From Xanthostigma xanthostigma (taxonomy: Eukaryota > Arthropoda > Insecta > Raphidioptera > Raphidiidae): a stretch of 64,000 nucleotides of DNA. How positions within the stretch are numbered: position 1 is the first letter of the stretch; the number at the start of each line of letters is the position of its first letter. Made by a program: the position numbers and the translations under genes. The notes beneath the pieces are model-generated. The model had not been told where the DNA came from. It ran no database searches and saw only the letters and a list, made by a program, of their open reading frames with translations. Where the stretch lies: contig OY754473.1 of NCBI GenBank assembly GCA_963575645.1, forward strand, positions 6,386,001-6,450,000, written 5' to 3'. This document shows, piece after piece, positions 54,032-64,000 of this stretch.

Positions 54032-54355
54032 TATAATACGCGCCACGGATCTAAAAGGTTCGGAAGTTAGTTACAAACAGGGTCGCAAAGACACATTTTA
54101 GAGCCGTTAATACTCCCACCACCTCCCGGCTACCTGCACGGAACGTGCGCTCGTCGGTGATTGGCCGTGATCGCTCGTTGCCTTTGTCACTTGTCGCTTT
54201 CCTGCTTTAAAGTACAGTCGAGTACGCTATTGTCAAGTTGTTATTGTTATTTTAGTTTTGTTGAGTTGCGAGTTTGTAGTTTTTCAACGGACTGTACAAG
54301 CGCAAGCCCGCATTCGCATCTAGCTTCCGAGCATTTTAGATTCGTGGCGCGTATA
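54032..54355 (+). mobile_element. MITE-A, copy 6
   Basis: TIRs TATAATACGCGCCACGGATC and inverse ending at GTGGCGCGTATA; same orientation as copy 1. Confidence 0.87.
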
Positions 54356-54742
54356 AAAAACTTTTACCTAAGTCTGTAGATTATGAGACACCCTGTACAT
54401 ACAATAATCGTTAAGAATTTAATTGTATAGATATCTTTACACACATTTCTGCTACCGTTCAGTCGATGTTCAACGTAATTTAAATTTGATTAGAAAGAAT
54501 TCCAAAAGCAGCAGCGTTAGATAATTAACAATTAAAAATGTATTTCTGATTTGGTGTTGCTCATTAACATGGAGATAATTGGACAAGAGAAGGCCGGAGA
54601 TGTCGACATAAATTTATTAATTTCAATCGGAGCTGCGATGACACTCGAATAATTACCTTCGGGTTAGGTGTTCCGATTATTATCTTTAAACAATACGATT
54701 GAAAATGTTTCGAGTTTTAATCTGTTACTATAATGTAAGACG
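54356..54742. other. unassigned stretch
   Basis: A 38-codon frame at 54541-54650 (MEIIGQEKAGDVDINLLISI) has no recognised family. ACACCCTGTA at 54390 is a Tc1/mariner-end-like word. Confidence 0.35.
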
Positions 54743-55063
54743 TACAATACGCGTCACGGATCATCTAAAAGGTTCTGAAGTTAGTCACAAACAGCGTCGC
54801 AAAGGCACATTTTAGCCGTTGATACTCCCACCACCTCCCAGCTACTTGCACGGAACGTGCGCTCGTCGGTGATTGGCCGTGATCGCTCGTTGCCTTTGTC
54901 GCTTTCCTGCTTTAAAGTACAGTCGAGTACGCTATTGTGAAGTTGTTATTGCTATGTTAGTTTTGTTGAGTTGCGAGTTTGTAGTTTTTCAACAGACTGT
55001 ACAAGCGCAAGCCCGCATTCGCGTCTAACTTCCGAGCCTTTTAGATTCGTGGCACGTATTATA
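54743..55063 (+). mobile_element. MITE-A, copy 7
   Basis: TIRs TACAATACGCGTCACGGATC and inverse; an extra ATC in the left TIR. Confidence 0.87.
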
Positions 55064-55457
55064 ATAAAGATGATGACATAAAAAAACAAGAGAATTGTTA
55101 ACGAAACATTTGGAAATAAATTAGTCAAATAGTTTTTTGATTAGTCAGTGCATTTATTGATTGTTTTTTAGACATCGTTTTAATTCGTTGATGTCATCAT
55201 GAACGCCGAGTCCGACCAATAAACGGTAATTACCGATCATAAAAGCTGGATGGTTGCTTCAATTTTAAAAGCATTTAACAAAATTACAGGCAACCAATTC
55301 CAGAGACGGCTCAAGACAACATTGTCATGCGAACAGATTACAAATGTTGAAAATAAGAGCTGAGAAATTGATTGTTGATTCAAAAAAAAGTTTCACTTAA
55401 AAAATTCTGCACATATTTCACAATTAATTGGGTACTCTTTGTTGATAATGTCACAAT
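55064..55457. other. unassigned stretch
   Basis: No recognised gene or repeat. Confidence 0.35.
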
Positions 55458-55773
55458 TATAATACGCGCCACGAATCTAAAGGCTCGGAAGTTAGATGTG
55501 AAAGCGGGCTTGCGCTTGTACAGTCTGTTGAAAAACTACAAACTCGTACTCAACAAAACTAAAATAACAATAGCAACTTGACAATAGCGTACTCGACTGT
55601 ACTTTAAAGCAGGAAAGCGACAAGTGACAAAGGCAACGAGCGATCACGGCCAATCACCGACGAGCGCACGTTCCGTGCAGGTATAGCTGGGAGGTGGTAG
55701 GAGTCACAACGGCTCTAAAATGTGCTGTTGGTGACTCACTTCCGAACCTTTTAGATCCGTGGCGCGTATTATA
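55458..55773 (-). mobile_element. MITE-A, copy 8
   Basis: TIRs TATAATACGCGCCACGAATC and inverse; reverse orientation. Confidence 0.87.
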
Positions 55774-56639
55774 AACTAAAAATCTTTCCTGTGTCAAATT
55801 CATGACATTCCAAGGCTGAAGTTTTTTGAGGTTATATAGTCAGCGCGTTTTGAAAAAATGATGAGAGTGAATTTTTACAGTGTAACATCAAAATGAACAG
55901 GATGAAGTTGCCGATTGTAACATGAAAATTAACCGTAGGAAGTTGTTCACTAAACCATCCTGTAACTGTTCACCCTGTAATATAATAACAACACACTCAA
56001 AGAAGCAACAAAGTGTTATAGTCTAAGTGTGCACATACACAAGGGTGTCGAGAGCGGTGACGTAGAGGGGGCGTGACGACTTGGAGCGTCACGGCATAAA
56101 AACCGCTCTAACGCGCCAATAAAAAAATAATACAATAAATAAAATTATCGACTTTGACAATTGAAGTGTATATTTTTAGTTCGTTTTTTAGCGCAAACAT
56201 TCCAAATATTAATACACAAATAAATTTTATTTTATTTTCCAAATAATTTAAGAACGTGTAAGTTTATGTTAATTTAATGCCAAAATAGAGTTCTTAAATA
56301 TTACATGGACTGTACCAAGTCTATTTGGGCTCACATCAGAAAAAATAGTGAAAATCATAAATATATCAAATGAGTTTAGATTTTCTAAAAATGAATTGTG
56401 ACAGCTCTTGCGGGGTAACCATGACAACGATAAACAGATCTCATACATTTTTTTTTGAATTTATAACCAATTAAATATAGAGACAACTTGATGGATCAAG
56501 CTAAATCAAAAGAAAAATAACTGTAAATGGAAACTAATGAGGAATAAAATTATTGTCGTAGGTCTGTATCAAAATATCGTTTTTTGAAAACAATATGAAA
56601 ATACATGCAAAAGGTTTTGCACGGGTACACTAGTTATAA
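55774..56639. other. unassigned stretch
   Basis: 55840-55880 (ATGATGAGAGTGAATTTTTA) is related to 35365-35395. GTAACCATGACAAC at about 56416 resembles an RFX X-box. No gene. Confidence 0.35.
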
Positions 56640-56800
56640 ATTAATTTTTATATTTTTTAGATCAGTTCTGAAGAAAATCCAAGTCCGGACCGAAACGTTA
56701 ATGTATTAATTTTTATATTTTTTGTTAATATATTTGTCTGAAAAATAGGTCGATAATTTTATTTATTGAAGAGTTCTAATCAGACGTTAATCAAAGATTT
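56640..56800 (+). repeat. foldback D, copy 5 (half)
   Basis: Loop words GAAAATCCAAGTCCGGACC and GAAACGTTAATG, the right arm TTTGTCTGAAAAATAGGTCG, and the complete outer end CAGACGTTAATCAAAGAT. The left arm is missing. Confidence 0.6.
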
Positions 56801-57237
56801 GAAAAAATAATATAGATAAGAAGAGATAATAGACATTAGTGCATCAACTGGCCGAGGTTTTGTTTGAGCTTAAAGTCGCCCCTGGAGCTAATCAATTTTG
56901 TCGTGCGTCGGGAGATCATGGGTGGTCGGTAAATTGAAACTATTTATCAGTAATTAATGATGTCAAAGTACTCAAAACACATTGCCCGCGGCGTTTTTGC
57001 ATTTATTAAACATTGCTTTTTTTTCCAATCAAATTATGCTGGGGTTTTAATAGGACATCCGACGTTTATATATACGTTCAGGGTTCCGCGCGGTCACTCT
57101 CTCTATTTTAATAGATTTGCATACACTACACCTCTATATCGACATGGCTAGATACAGATGGCTCTTTGAAAATTGGCGGGAAACTTGTGCTCTTGTCGAG
57201 TACGGTCGATTTCGGAACAGCAACGCAATAAAACCGC
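56801..57237. other. unassigned stretch
   Basis: CAGGGTTCCGCGCGG near 57080 resembles the GGGTTCCG repeat end seen near 4321. No gene. Confidence 0.3.
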
Positions 57238-57425
57238 TGAATTAGTGAAATTTTCACTAATTGCGTAGGTGATGATAATCAGTGATTTTCACAACAAATT
57301 AGTGAATTTTCACTAATACTCTCTAAAACTGAAATTGTGAAAATATCACTATTTGAAATAGTGACTCACTATTCACTTCCGGAATAGTGAATTCAAGTAA
57401 AATTCACTGTCAGAATAGTGATACC
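57238..57425. repeat. cluster of TAGTGAATTTTCACTA palindromes
   Basis: In under 190 bp: TTAGTGAAATTTTCACTAA, TTAGTGAATTTTCACTAA, ACTATTTGAAATAGT, ACTATTCACTTCCGGAATAG and more halves (TTCACTGTCAGAATAGTGA), at least eight (A/T)GTGA(A/T) or inverse words. No coding sequence; the function is unknown. Confidence 0.6.
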
Positions 57426-57450
57426 CCCGGTTTTATATGTTTCTCTAGTT

Positions 57451-58012
57451 ATAGTCAGAGTGCCCGTCGGCAAAAATTTTATTGATACATACTCTCCCCA
57501 AACTTTGTATATGGCTTCATTAGGCCTAGTCTGACACCTATTTCCTCTATGACATTTCTTGATTTTGGGGCGTTTTCTCTCTAAACTTTCCGAAAGATTT
57601 ATAGATACTGTTTGATTTTTTAATTGGATAGCTTAAAAACTTCAACCAGAACGCTAAATTAATGTTCTCTGACAAATAACATGAACCATTTAAAATGTCT
57701 GACACCTCAAATATGGTCGACATATTCTAGGTGTCTGCAGACATTTAAAATGAATCATATTATTTGTCAGAGAACATTATTTTAGCGTTTTGGTTGAAGT
57801 GTTTAAGCTATCAAATTAAAAAAACAAACAGTACCTATAAATTTTTACATGTCGTCAAAACGACATCTTTCGGATAGTTTAGAGAGAAAACGCCCCAAAA
57901 TCAAGAAAAGTCATTGAGGAAATAGGTGTCAGACTAGGCCTAATGAAGCTATATACAAAGTTTGGGGAGAGTATGTATCAATAAAATTTTTGCCGACGGG
58001 CACTCTGACTAT
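57451..58012. mobile_element. foldback element, ~560 bp
   Basis: Arms of about 250 bp: ATAGTCAGAGTGCCCGTCGG is mirrored by CCGACGGGCACTCTGACTAT, and CTCTCCCCAAACTTTGTATA by TATACAAAGTTTGGGGAGAG. The centre holds GGTGTC(A/T)G words. No coding sequence; TA-type flanks are possible. Confidence 0.8.
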
Positions 58013-58031
58013 TACTTATTATTATTAATAA

Positions 58032-58619
58032 CTATAGCGGTCCCGTCCGGTTTCACTCGGGTGTAAAAGAACGAATGGAGAAGGGAGGAACATGAGTACA
58101 CACATTTATCTTAGTTTACCGAGATGAATGTTGTGTCCAAATTTCATGATGATCGGAGTTACCGTTCAAAAGTTTTTGTCGATAAAAAGCACTATTTTAT
58201 ACTTTTTTTAACTAATAATTAAAATAAATTTAAATGTAAGCCTTAGAAGAAAGCAATGTAGAAAATAAAAAAAAAAAATAAAAATATATTCGCCAACGTG
58301 GGGCTCGACCCCACGACCCTGATGCGTTGACAGTCGCATGCTCTACCGATAGAGCCATCTGAGGTTGTGTTCTCACAACGCTAATATGAGTATAATATCT
58401 AGTTAGTGCATTTCACATTAATAGAAGCTTATTTTTGAGATACATTTTGCAACATTTTTCATTAAAGCTCCGCTCCTAATGGTCGTAGCGTAATATTATA
58501 TAGCTTATAGCCTTCCTCGATAAATGGGCTATCCAACAAAAATTTGAATCAGAGTAGTTCCTGATATTAGCGCGTTCAAACAAACAAACAAACTCTTCAG
58601 CTTTATATATCAGTATAGA
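58032..58619 (-). mobile_element. Helitron-A with tRNA-like sequence, copy 3
   Basis: Minus strand from TC at 58619 to the 3' end, where CTAG has become ATAG at 58032-58035; host A and T neighbours are kept. The hairpin is weaker (CCCGAGTGAAACCGG). A tRNA-like sequence lies at 58291-58366. Confidence 0.8.
58291..58366 (-). pseudogene. tRNA-like sequence with altered anticodon arm
   Basis: Minus strand GATGGCTCTATCGGTAGAGC, then ATGCGACTGTCAACGCAT and GGGGTCGAGCCCCACGTT. The A and T arms match the tRNA-Lys sequences in copies 1 and 2. The anticodon arm differs on both sides (ATGCG with CGCAT) and does not carry CUU. The acceptor no longer pairs. Likely a pseudogene. Confidence 0.65.
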
Positions 58620-59116
58620 TAATGGTTTTTCTCAAACTGACTTCAAGAAAAGAGGCATTTTTATATATGTTAATTTATATTCATTAGTTTTACAAAAATT
58701 GTCGTCTAATTTCAGTGCACAAACTGTATTTATATCTAAGTTCTTTTAATGAGAGATCTTTAATAGACGACGTAAATCCGTTCGATCATGTCATTAAGGT
58801 TATTATTAAGGCGTCTGGTTATGGCTACCGGTTACTTTAAATGCCAGTTAACAATTTACAATTGAATAACGCTCTCCTTTCTCCGTCACTTCTCTTTCCA
58901 TGCCGGTCGAATAATTTATAACCGCTTTGCAAAACTATCGACGGAGGTTGGAGTTTCAACATTTCAGAATATTCCGTGAGATAAAATTATCGATCTTATA
59001 GAAAACGGTTCGGTTTGAGAGTAAAACCGTTCAATTGCCGCGACACATTTAAGGGACGACGTTTTATGGCAGGACGTTACGTTTGCGTTAGTAGAATTAA
59101 ACGCGACTTCAATTGA
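58620..59116. other. unassigned stretch with a repeat E start
   Basis: 58630-58665 (CTCAAACTGACTTCAAGAAA) is a diverged start of repeat E. The rest is not recognised. Confidence 0.35.
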
Positions 59117-59305
59117 AGGCGACATCTAGATAACAGGGCGAAATTTAGCTACTGGTGTTTCGTTGAATGACAGCGCGTGACGTTTGCTTTGTGTATGCGT
59201 TGGATTATAGGGCAAAATTTAGTTACAAGGCGATATTTAGTCACTAGAACTTCGGTAATTGACAGGGCGAAATTTAGTAGATGACAGGGCAAAATTTAGT
59301 TACAG
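59117..59305. repeat. array of ACAGGGCGAAATTTAGT motifs
   Basis: Five spaced variants: AACAGGGCGAAATTTAGCTA, TAGGGCAAAATTTAGTTAC, AAGGCGATATTTAGTCAC, GACAGGGCGAAATTTAGTAG and GACAGGGCAAAATTTAGTTA. Spacing is uneven. Unknown. Confidence 0.6.
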
Positions 59306-59381
59306 CAGCAAGCAACACCAACATGAATGAATGATCTGTTTTAATCTATATTAATGTGCCTCGGGCATTGACGACATTCCC

Positions 59382-59725
59382 GGGCTGTAAAAGTAACGAG
59401 AAATTGTGTACCCGTATGTATTCGTTACTTAAAGAACCAGTACCCGTTACTTTGGTATCGTTACGTTACTCGTTACTTTTCATACGACACTCAATCGTGT
59501 ACTAACAGCATCAAGCATGTAGCATCGCATCGAGGCGCGTCGCATACCTACGTGATACGATATGACTTCGTTCGTATAACGTATAACCGCATCAAACGAG
59601 TCAAACTAACATATGGAAACGACAAATGCGAGTAACGAAATGAATTTGTAAGTAACGATTCGTTACTTCGAGTCGGACGATATACCCGTTACTCGGTAAC
59701 GAATACATACGGTTTGTTACAGCTC
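59382..59725. mobile_element. hAT-like MITE with CGTTAC motifs
   Basis: The left end GGGCTGTAAAAGTAACGAG continues to CCGTATGTATTCGTTAC. The right end read inversely is AGAGCTGTAACAAACCGTAT, then GTATTCGTTAC. The word CGTTAC or its inverse occurs over ten times, mainly near the ends. No target duplication is clear. Confidence 0.65.
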
Positions 59726-60645
59726 TACCGGGCATTGTCGACATTGCCTGGATTCCGGACATTGACCGTAACATATATACTTCGTGCCGTAACTATTTCT
59801 CACAGTCAATTGTTTATAACAACGAGTGAACACGAATGACATTAATCGAACGAGTGGCAATAAATTAAAACAAAATAATAATTCGTTCACGAAAGAGTCC
59901 AATAGAGACCCGTAAGAAATAAGGCGTCCTCGGATGAAATATGTGATAATAATTACGTGTGAAAGCATTTTAAACTATGTGAGAGAGCAAACACCTTACT
60001 CTTTAATAACACGCCTCTCTGTCGGCTCACATCTCAAAAAAAAAACGTTTTATAATTTCGTACTTTGTGAGTTTTTATCACCGATTAATCACATTATTTT
60101 AAGAGTACCTAGGTAATTCATTTTTTGACGTGATAACGTCTTATAAATTGATGAATCACCAATCTTATAAATTGATAAAACACCGGCTGCATGCACGAAA
60201 AAGTGTAACGTTCCTAACGTTCGTAACGCGTAACGTTCCGCCTGACCCTGTGCGTGCTTTTCTCGAAAACGGCCCTAACGATTTGGATGAAATTTACTGA
60301 AAAGGGTTTTTGGGGGGCAAAAAATCGTTTTAGCTAGGTCTCATCTCTCGAAAAAATCGTTTTCTTACAAATTTTATCATTATAAAAATCAATTTTTTGA
60401 CGTATGAAAATACTTAAATATTGTAAGTAGGTTTTGGAATTTTATATTATAAACAGTGAAACAATTGTTTTATAAATATTATGACAGCTAATCTTTGAGA
60501 CTTAAAATAAATACGAAAGAAAGAAAGTTAAAAAAAAACAATTATATTATATGATGAGTAATTTAAATAAATAAAATTAACCTAAATTTGAAGCGAAAGA
60601 TGCAATATTATAGATTCGAATTATTATAATTATTATATAAATTTA
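59726..60645. other. unassigned stretch
   Basis: GTAACGTTCC-like words cluster near 60200-60240. No gene or terminal repeats recognised. Confidence 0.35.
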
Positions 60646-60728
60646 GGTTATGTATTACGGAATACGTTATCACGTAAAACTGTCGTCCGTAAACCGACTT
60701 TACAGACAACCAATTTTTTTTCCGTAAA
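60646..60728 (+). repeat. ~85-bp repeat P, copy 2
   Basis: Same orientation and nearly identical to 50636-50722; see that entry. Confidence 0.65.
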
Positions 60729-60876
60729 ACGAAACGTGTCGATACAAAATAATCGCCGTTTTCAAATAAAAACTTTTTCTTCATACCTCGATCGAACATA
60801 GGTTTCGGCATCAATTGTAAGGCAGAAAAAGTCTAACATTTGCGCATTGGTGGGATTACACTGTTGTTTAGATGTC

Positions 60877-60890
60877 GTTTCCATAGCAAC
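60877..60890. promoter_or_regulatory. RFX X-box-like word
   Basis: GTTTCCATAGCAAC is a full match to the RFX-factor X-box consensus (GTnrCC, two bases, rGnAAC). It lies just beside the SINE tail, with no gene identified nearby; chance is a real possibility. Confidence 0.25.
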
Positions 60891-60895
60891 CCTAT

Positions 60896-61341
60896 AATAA
60901 TAATAATAATAATAATAATAAAGCGTTTAACGTCCGTTTCTCGACTTTTTATGTCATAACAGACGCCATTTGCACCATTACTATTTTCCATCTATCCACA
61001 CTTCCCGTTATATTCTACAATTTTTAAACTTCAACTTAATTAATAGCGATGGGCAAATGAAGGATTTTTTTAGGAGATCAGGATAAGGTAGGCAAATTTT
61101 GAGCATAGGAGTTTGACAGATAATCGGCCATGGCCTTGAATAAGGAACCATCTCGATATTTATCTGAAATTGTTGAGGGAAACAATGGAAAACCTCAATA
61201 AGATGGCCGGTACAGGAATTACCGTTTCTCGGCGAGAGGCAGCGGGAAAAAGTCCCAGCCACATCTGCCCCCGCCGGGATTCGAAAGCGGTACCTCCCGA
61301 ATGCGAGTCTAGTGCTCTCACGCTGCGCCACCCCGCTCGGT
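60896..61341 (-). mobile_element. SINE-C, copy 5 (full length)
   Basis: Minus-strand head at 61341 (CCGAGCGGGGTGGCGCAGCG), B box GCTTTCGAATCCC (one base changed from GGTTCGAATCC), full body and the longest tail, (ATT)n at about 60896-60921. Confidence 0.85.
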
Positions 61342-62068
61342 GTACATTTTAGTTAATAGTCGCGAATAGCTGTCATTCGTGTTTTTACGTATCACTTCCA
61401 AGCTGTTTGCTTGGAATTTATCTGTATTTATGTAATTAGACGTATAGTATAATAACAAATTTGAAAACTAAGCGACATTTTCATCAGTTATCGAAATAGA
61501 ATATGCAGGGAGCTGGGGGTTTGTAATAGTGAAGCCATCGAAGCGCCATATAAACAATAATCTCTATTTCCAAACAACTACTAAAAAAAATTAGAGATGC
61601 GCATCTACAATAATTTTTCAGATTGAATTTTCATTAATCGGTGATCTTCTTATTCAAAGCTCACTTCGTCACACAAAAATTATCGCGGTTCGATAAACTA
61701 TCGAAAATTATTGATCGTATTTCTTTTGAACCATTCAAAAAGTGCCGGCAAAGTTCTAAAGAACAAATTTTTTATATGTCACCAATTTACATAAAAATGA
61801 CAAATATATATTTAAATAAGAATAGATTAAAATAACTAAGAAGCCCCGCTGAGTTACTCAAACAACACTACCTAATTTGAGTATCATTAACGATCATAAT
61901 GTGGTATAATCTTTGCTAGATCAGGTGTTTCGGATCAATTCATTACAAATTAAAATAGAAGATTTGCTTTAAAATGGATTAAAATAATAAGCGCTTTGAT
62001 TGAAATAAACTATACATTGCGAACTGTTTTAAAATGTAATCCAATAGTACTAACTCACTGAAAGATTC
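61342..62068. other. unassigned stretch
   Basis: AT-rich; a 64-codon frame at 61641-61835 has no motif. No repeat recognised. Confidence 0.4.
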
Positions 62069-62076
62069 CTTGCCAG

Positions 62077-62681
62077 TAGTGATGTGTTGCTCCTGAGCGA
62101 GTCGTTCATAATGAACGACTCTCTTCTCGGAGCGGAGCGAGTCGCTCTTTTTTTTTTGTGAATGACTCACTCCGAGCGCCATTGCTCTGTGCTGAGCTGT
62201 TCTGTACTGTTGCATTCGCACATTTACAGAGCGCACACATCACAGGCCACAAAGGCACTAGTGAATTTTGCACGTACGGAGTTATCTTTGCTGAGTCATT
62301 TAATGTTGAATGACACACTGTAAGTATAATAGTACTAAGCTTACACCCACTTAAACCATTCACATTTACGTCGTTGACAAAGATATAATATTGTAACAAT
62401 AAACATTATTATTATACTTTATAGTTTATCCGAAATGCGAATAATATAAGATCAGAATCATATTAAAATGAGCTCAGAGCTGAGTGTGTGTATTGTGCTG
62501 TGCAATGCTACGTGACTCCTGAGCATGCATGATGACAGTTCACACCTCTGCAGTCTGCACTCTTGTGTAGTGCGTACCGTGTAGTGCCGCTCCGTTGAAC
62601 GACTCGCTCTGAGCGACTCTTTTTAGTGAGCGGAGCGCACGGAGCCAGCTCCCAATAAAGAGTCATGTGGACACATCACTA
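62077..62681 (-). mobile_element. hAT MITE family G, copy 2
   Basis: Ends TAGTGATGTGT and ACACATCACTA are exact inverted copies. The flanks CTTGCCAG (62069-62076) and CTTGCTAG (62682-62689) match at 7 of 8. Interior homologous to 7660-8244 in reverse. Open frames are incidental. Confidence 0.85.
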
Positions 62682-62689
62682 CTTGCTAG

Positions 62690-63149
62690 GTTTCTAGCGT
62701 GCTCTGGCGCTCGGGTTCCTTGACGGCATTTATGTGATCGCTTCACACGATGCGTGTATCGAAGCCGACTCTATATAGATGCGTTTGGAGCGTGCGCAGT
62801 GACAGTTCGAATGCTAACAAAACTGAACGTTTATTGTCTCTGAACAGAACACGCACTGTGACGCCATGTTGGTTTGTGTTCTCACGTGACAAGATACTGT
62901 TTTTTGCTCAAAACAAGCAGACAAACAAGCACGAAAAAAAGCCTCGGTTCTAATTTTGATATCCATTCTGTGACCACGCCCGCAAGCCAGCAGTGAAGTC
63001 ATTTCCATCTTCGCAACTAGCGCGCCAGCCAGCACAAGTTTCGGCAACGAATCTAGCGGCAAAACCTCCCTCAAGAGATATTATCGTAGTTTGTTATTTA
63101 ATTTTTGTTTACATTCTCAATAATATTCGACTCTGTAGTTTTGGAACTT
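62690..63149 (+). mobile_element. repeat L, copy 6 (about 62745-63078) and flank
   Basis: CTTCACACGATGCGTG, GTGACAGTTCGAATGC, TTTATTGTCTCTGAACAGAA and GCGCGCCAGCCAGCACAAG are L words shared with copies 1 and 5. Both extreme ends are eroded. The open frames are not genes. Confidence 0.55.
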
Positions 63150-63353
63150 TATAAAATATTTTTAACAAAAAAATTGAACCGACTTCACACTAAAAAGTAA
63201 AAAATAATTGCGTATTGAAATGCTTTGGAGTCGGTGTAGTTCTCGGAATAGATTTCATTTTGGCTGGCACCGACTCCAAAACATTTCAATACGCAATTAT
63301 TTTTTACTTTTTAGTGTGAAGTCGGTTCAATTTTTTTGTTAAAAATATTTTAT
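63150..63353. mobile_element. foldback attached to repeat E, copy 2
   Basis: Same outer arms as 28131-28383 (TTTAACAAAAAAATTGAACC), GGAGTCGGTG/CACCGACTCC inner arms, and a loop with TCTCGGAATAGATTTCATTT. The arm middle differs (AATTGCGTATTGAAATG). Confidence 0.7.
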
Positions 63354-63632
63354 TTTTCTCTTTTTAGTGTTAATCTAACACTAAAAATCGGTGAACATAC
63401 ATAAAAAACATTATGCGTGCCTTTGAAATTTGAGAGTTTCCCTCGATTTCTCCGGATTCCACCATCAGATCCTGACTTGGTTCCGATGGGACCACCTCTG
63501 AGGTGCACTCTTTCGAATAAAAAAAAATTGAAAATTGGTCCATAATTGACGGAGAAATCGGTGAACATACATAAAAAAAAATATATACAGACGAACATAG
63601 AACCTTCTCCTTTTTGTTGAAGTCGGTTAAAA
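63350..63632 (-). repeat. repeat E, copy 3 (mirror of 27867-28140)
   Basis: Minus strand AACCGACTTCAACAAAAAGG, GTATGTTCACCGATTTCTCC and GAATCCGGAGAAATCGAGGG. It has the foldback on the same relative side as the copy at 27867. Confidence 0.65.
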
Positions 63633-64000
63633 AGCAAAATTCAGGTATTTTTTGTTGACAATATGCAAGCACAAGCATTCAATAATTTTGATGCAAAATC
63701 AGCAAAATATATTATTGCTATTATCCGCTAATTTTCTGTAATTAGACACGCCCATTGTATTGTCAAAAATCGATTTTTTATTGGAAATAATAAAAAATCA
63801 ATTTACAAGATAATTTTTATATTAGTAGAAAATTGTTTTGCCTTATTTTTTTGAAACAATTGCCCGCGCGGAATGGCGGCATATAATTTGTTATTTTTTT
63901 TTTTATTATGTAACGCCAAAAACGTGTAGGTAATGGCATAAATTTAAATACAATTAACAGCAATTTTAATTTATTACTCGTTTTGTTCCAACACAATTAT
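63633..64000. other. unassigned stretch to window end
   Basis: AT-rich, with no recognised feature. Confidence 0.4.

Noticed and set aside
59117-59305. CRISPR-like array
   Set aside because: Repeats are short, degenerate and unevenly spaced, and the DNA is clearly eukaryotic.

Overview
The window looks like intergenic or intronic chromosome DNA from an insect, most likely a moth or butterfly. The evidence is strong A+T richness, no prokaryotic gene layout, and a dense set of repeat types common in Lepidoptera: non-autonomous Helitrons ending in CTAG, a tRNA-derived SINE with an ATT tail, hAT and Tc1/mariner MITEs, large foldback elements, and the AACCGACTTC-type repeat. The species cannot be named from the sequence.

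There is almost no coding DNA. The best host candidate is one terminal coding exon on the minus strand (48506-48670). Weaker exon-like signals lie at 1570-1621 and 25597-25725. All other recognisable protein sequence is transposase debris: a pogo/Tigger-like piece (1127-1291), a possible transposase N-terminus (17668-17826), a mariner-type piece (31570-31740), a hAT C-terminus (50790-51117), and one doubtful retroelement fragment (52640-52800). Most long open frames are accidents inside repeats, including a 239-codon frame across a 132-bp tandem repeat.

Layout. 0-9 kb: pogo-like deletion derivative, a duplicated repeat (J), a 1.4-kb foldback inside a larger TIR element, and a hAT MITE. 9-17 kb: two SINEs with exact 16-17-bp duplications, a Helitron inserted in a MITE, foldbacks, two tandem repeats and a hAT element. 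17-30 kb: a mosaic of a short repeat unit (N), two more MITE copies, several hAT elements, a 460-bp duplication and two Helitron families. 30-39 kb: a decayed mariner element, a 0.7-kb foldback, a Helitron carrying a tRNA-Lys-like sequence, and a hAT element inside a foldback. 39-50 kb: a SINE split by a MITE, a second tRNA-bearing Helitron, a degenerate satellite, and the host exon. 50-64 kb: hAT transposase remnant, Helitrons, three MITEs within 1.75 kb, a cluster of AGTGAA palindromes, a third tRNA-bearing Helitron, another SINE and a second hAT MITE copy.

The repeats form a small number of families that can be tracked across the window: MITE-A (8 copies), Helitron-B (7), Helitron-A (5, three with a tRNA), SINE-C (5), foldback-D (5), and L (6). 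I found no convincing new functional system. The most interesting signals are the tRNA-Lys-like sequence in Helitron-A, the orphan host exon, and the shared motif order of the N units and the 460-bp repeat.
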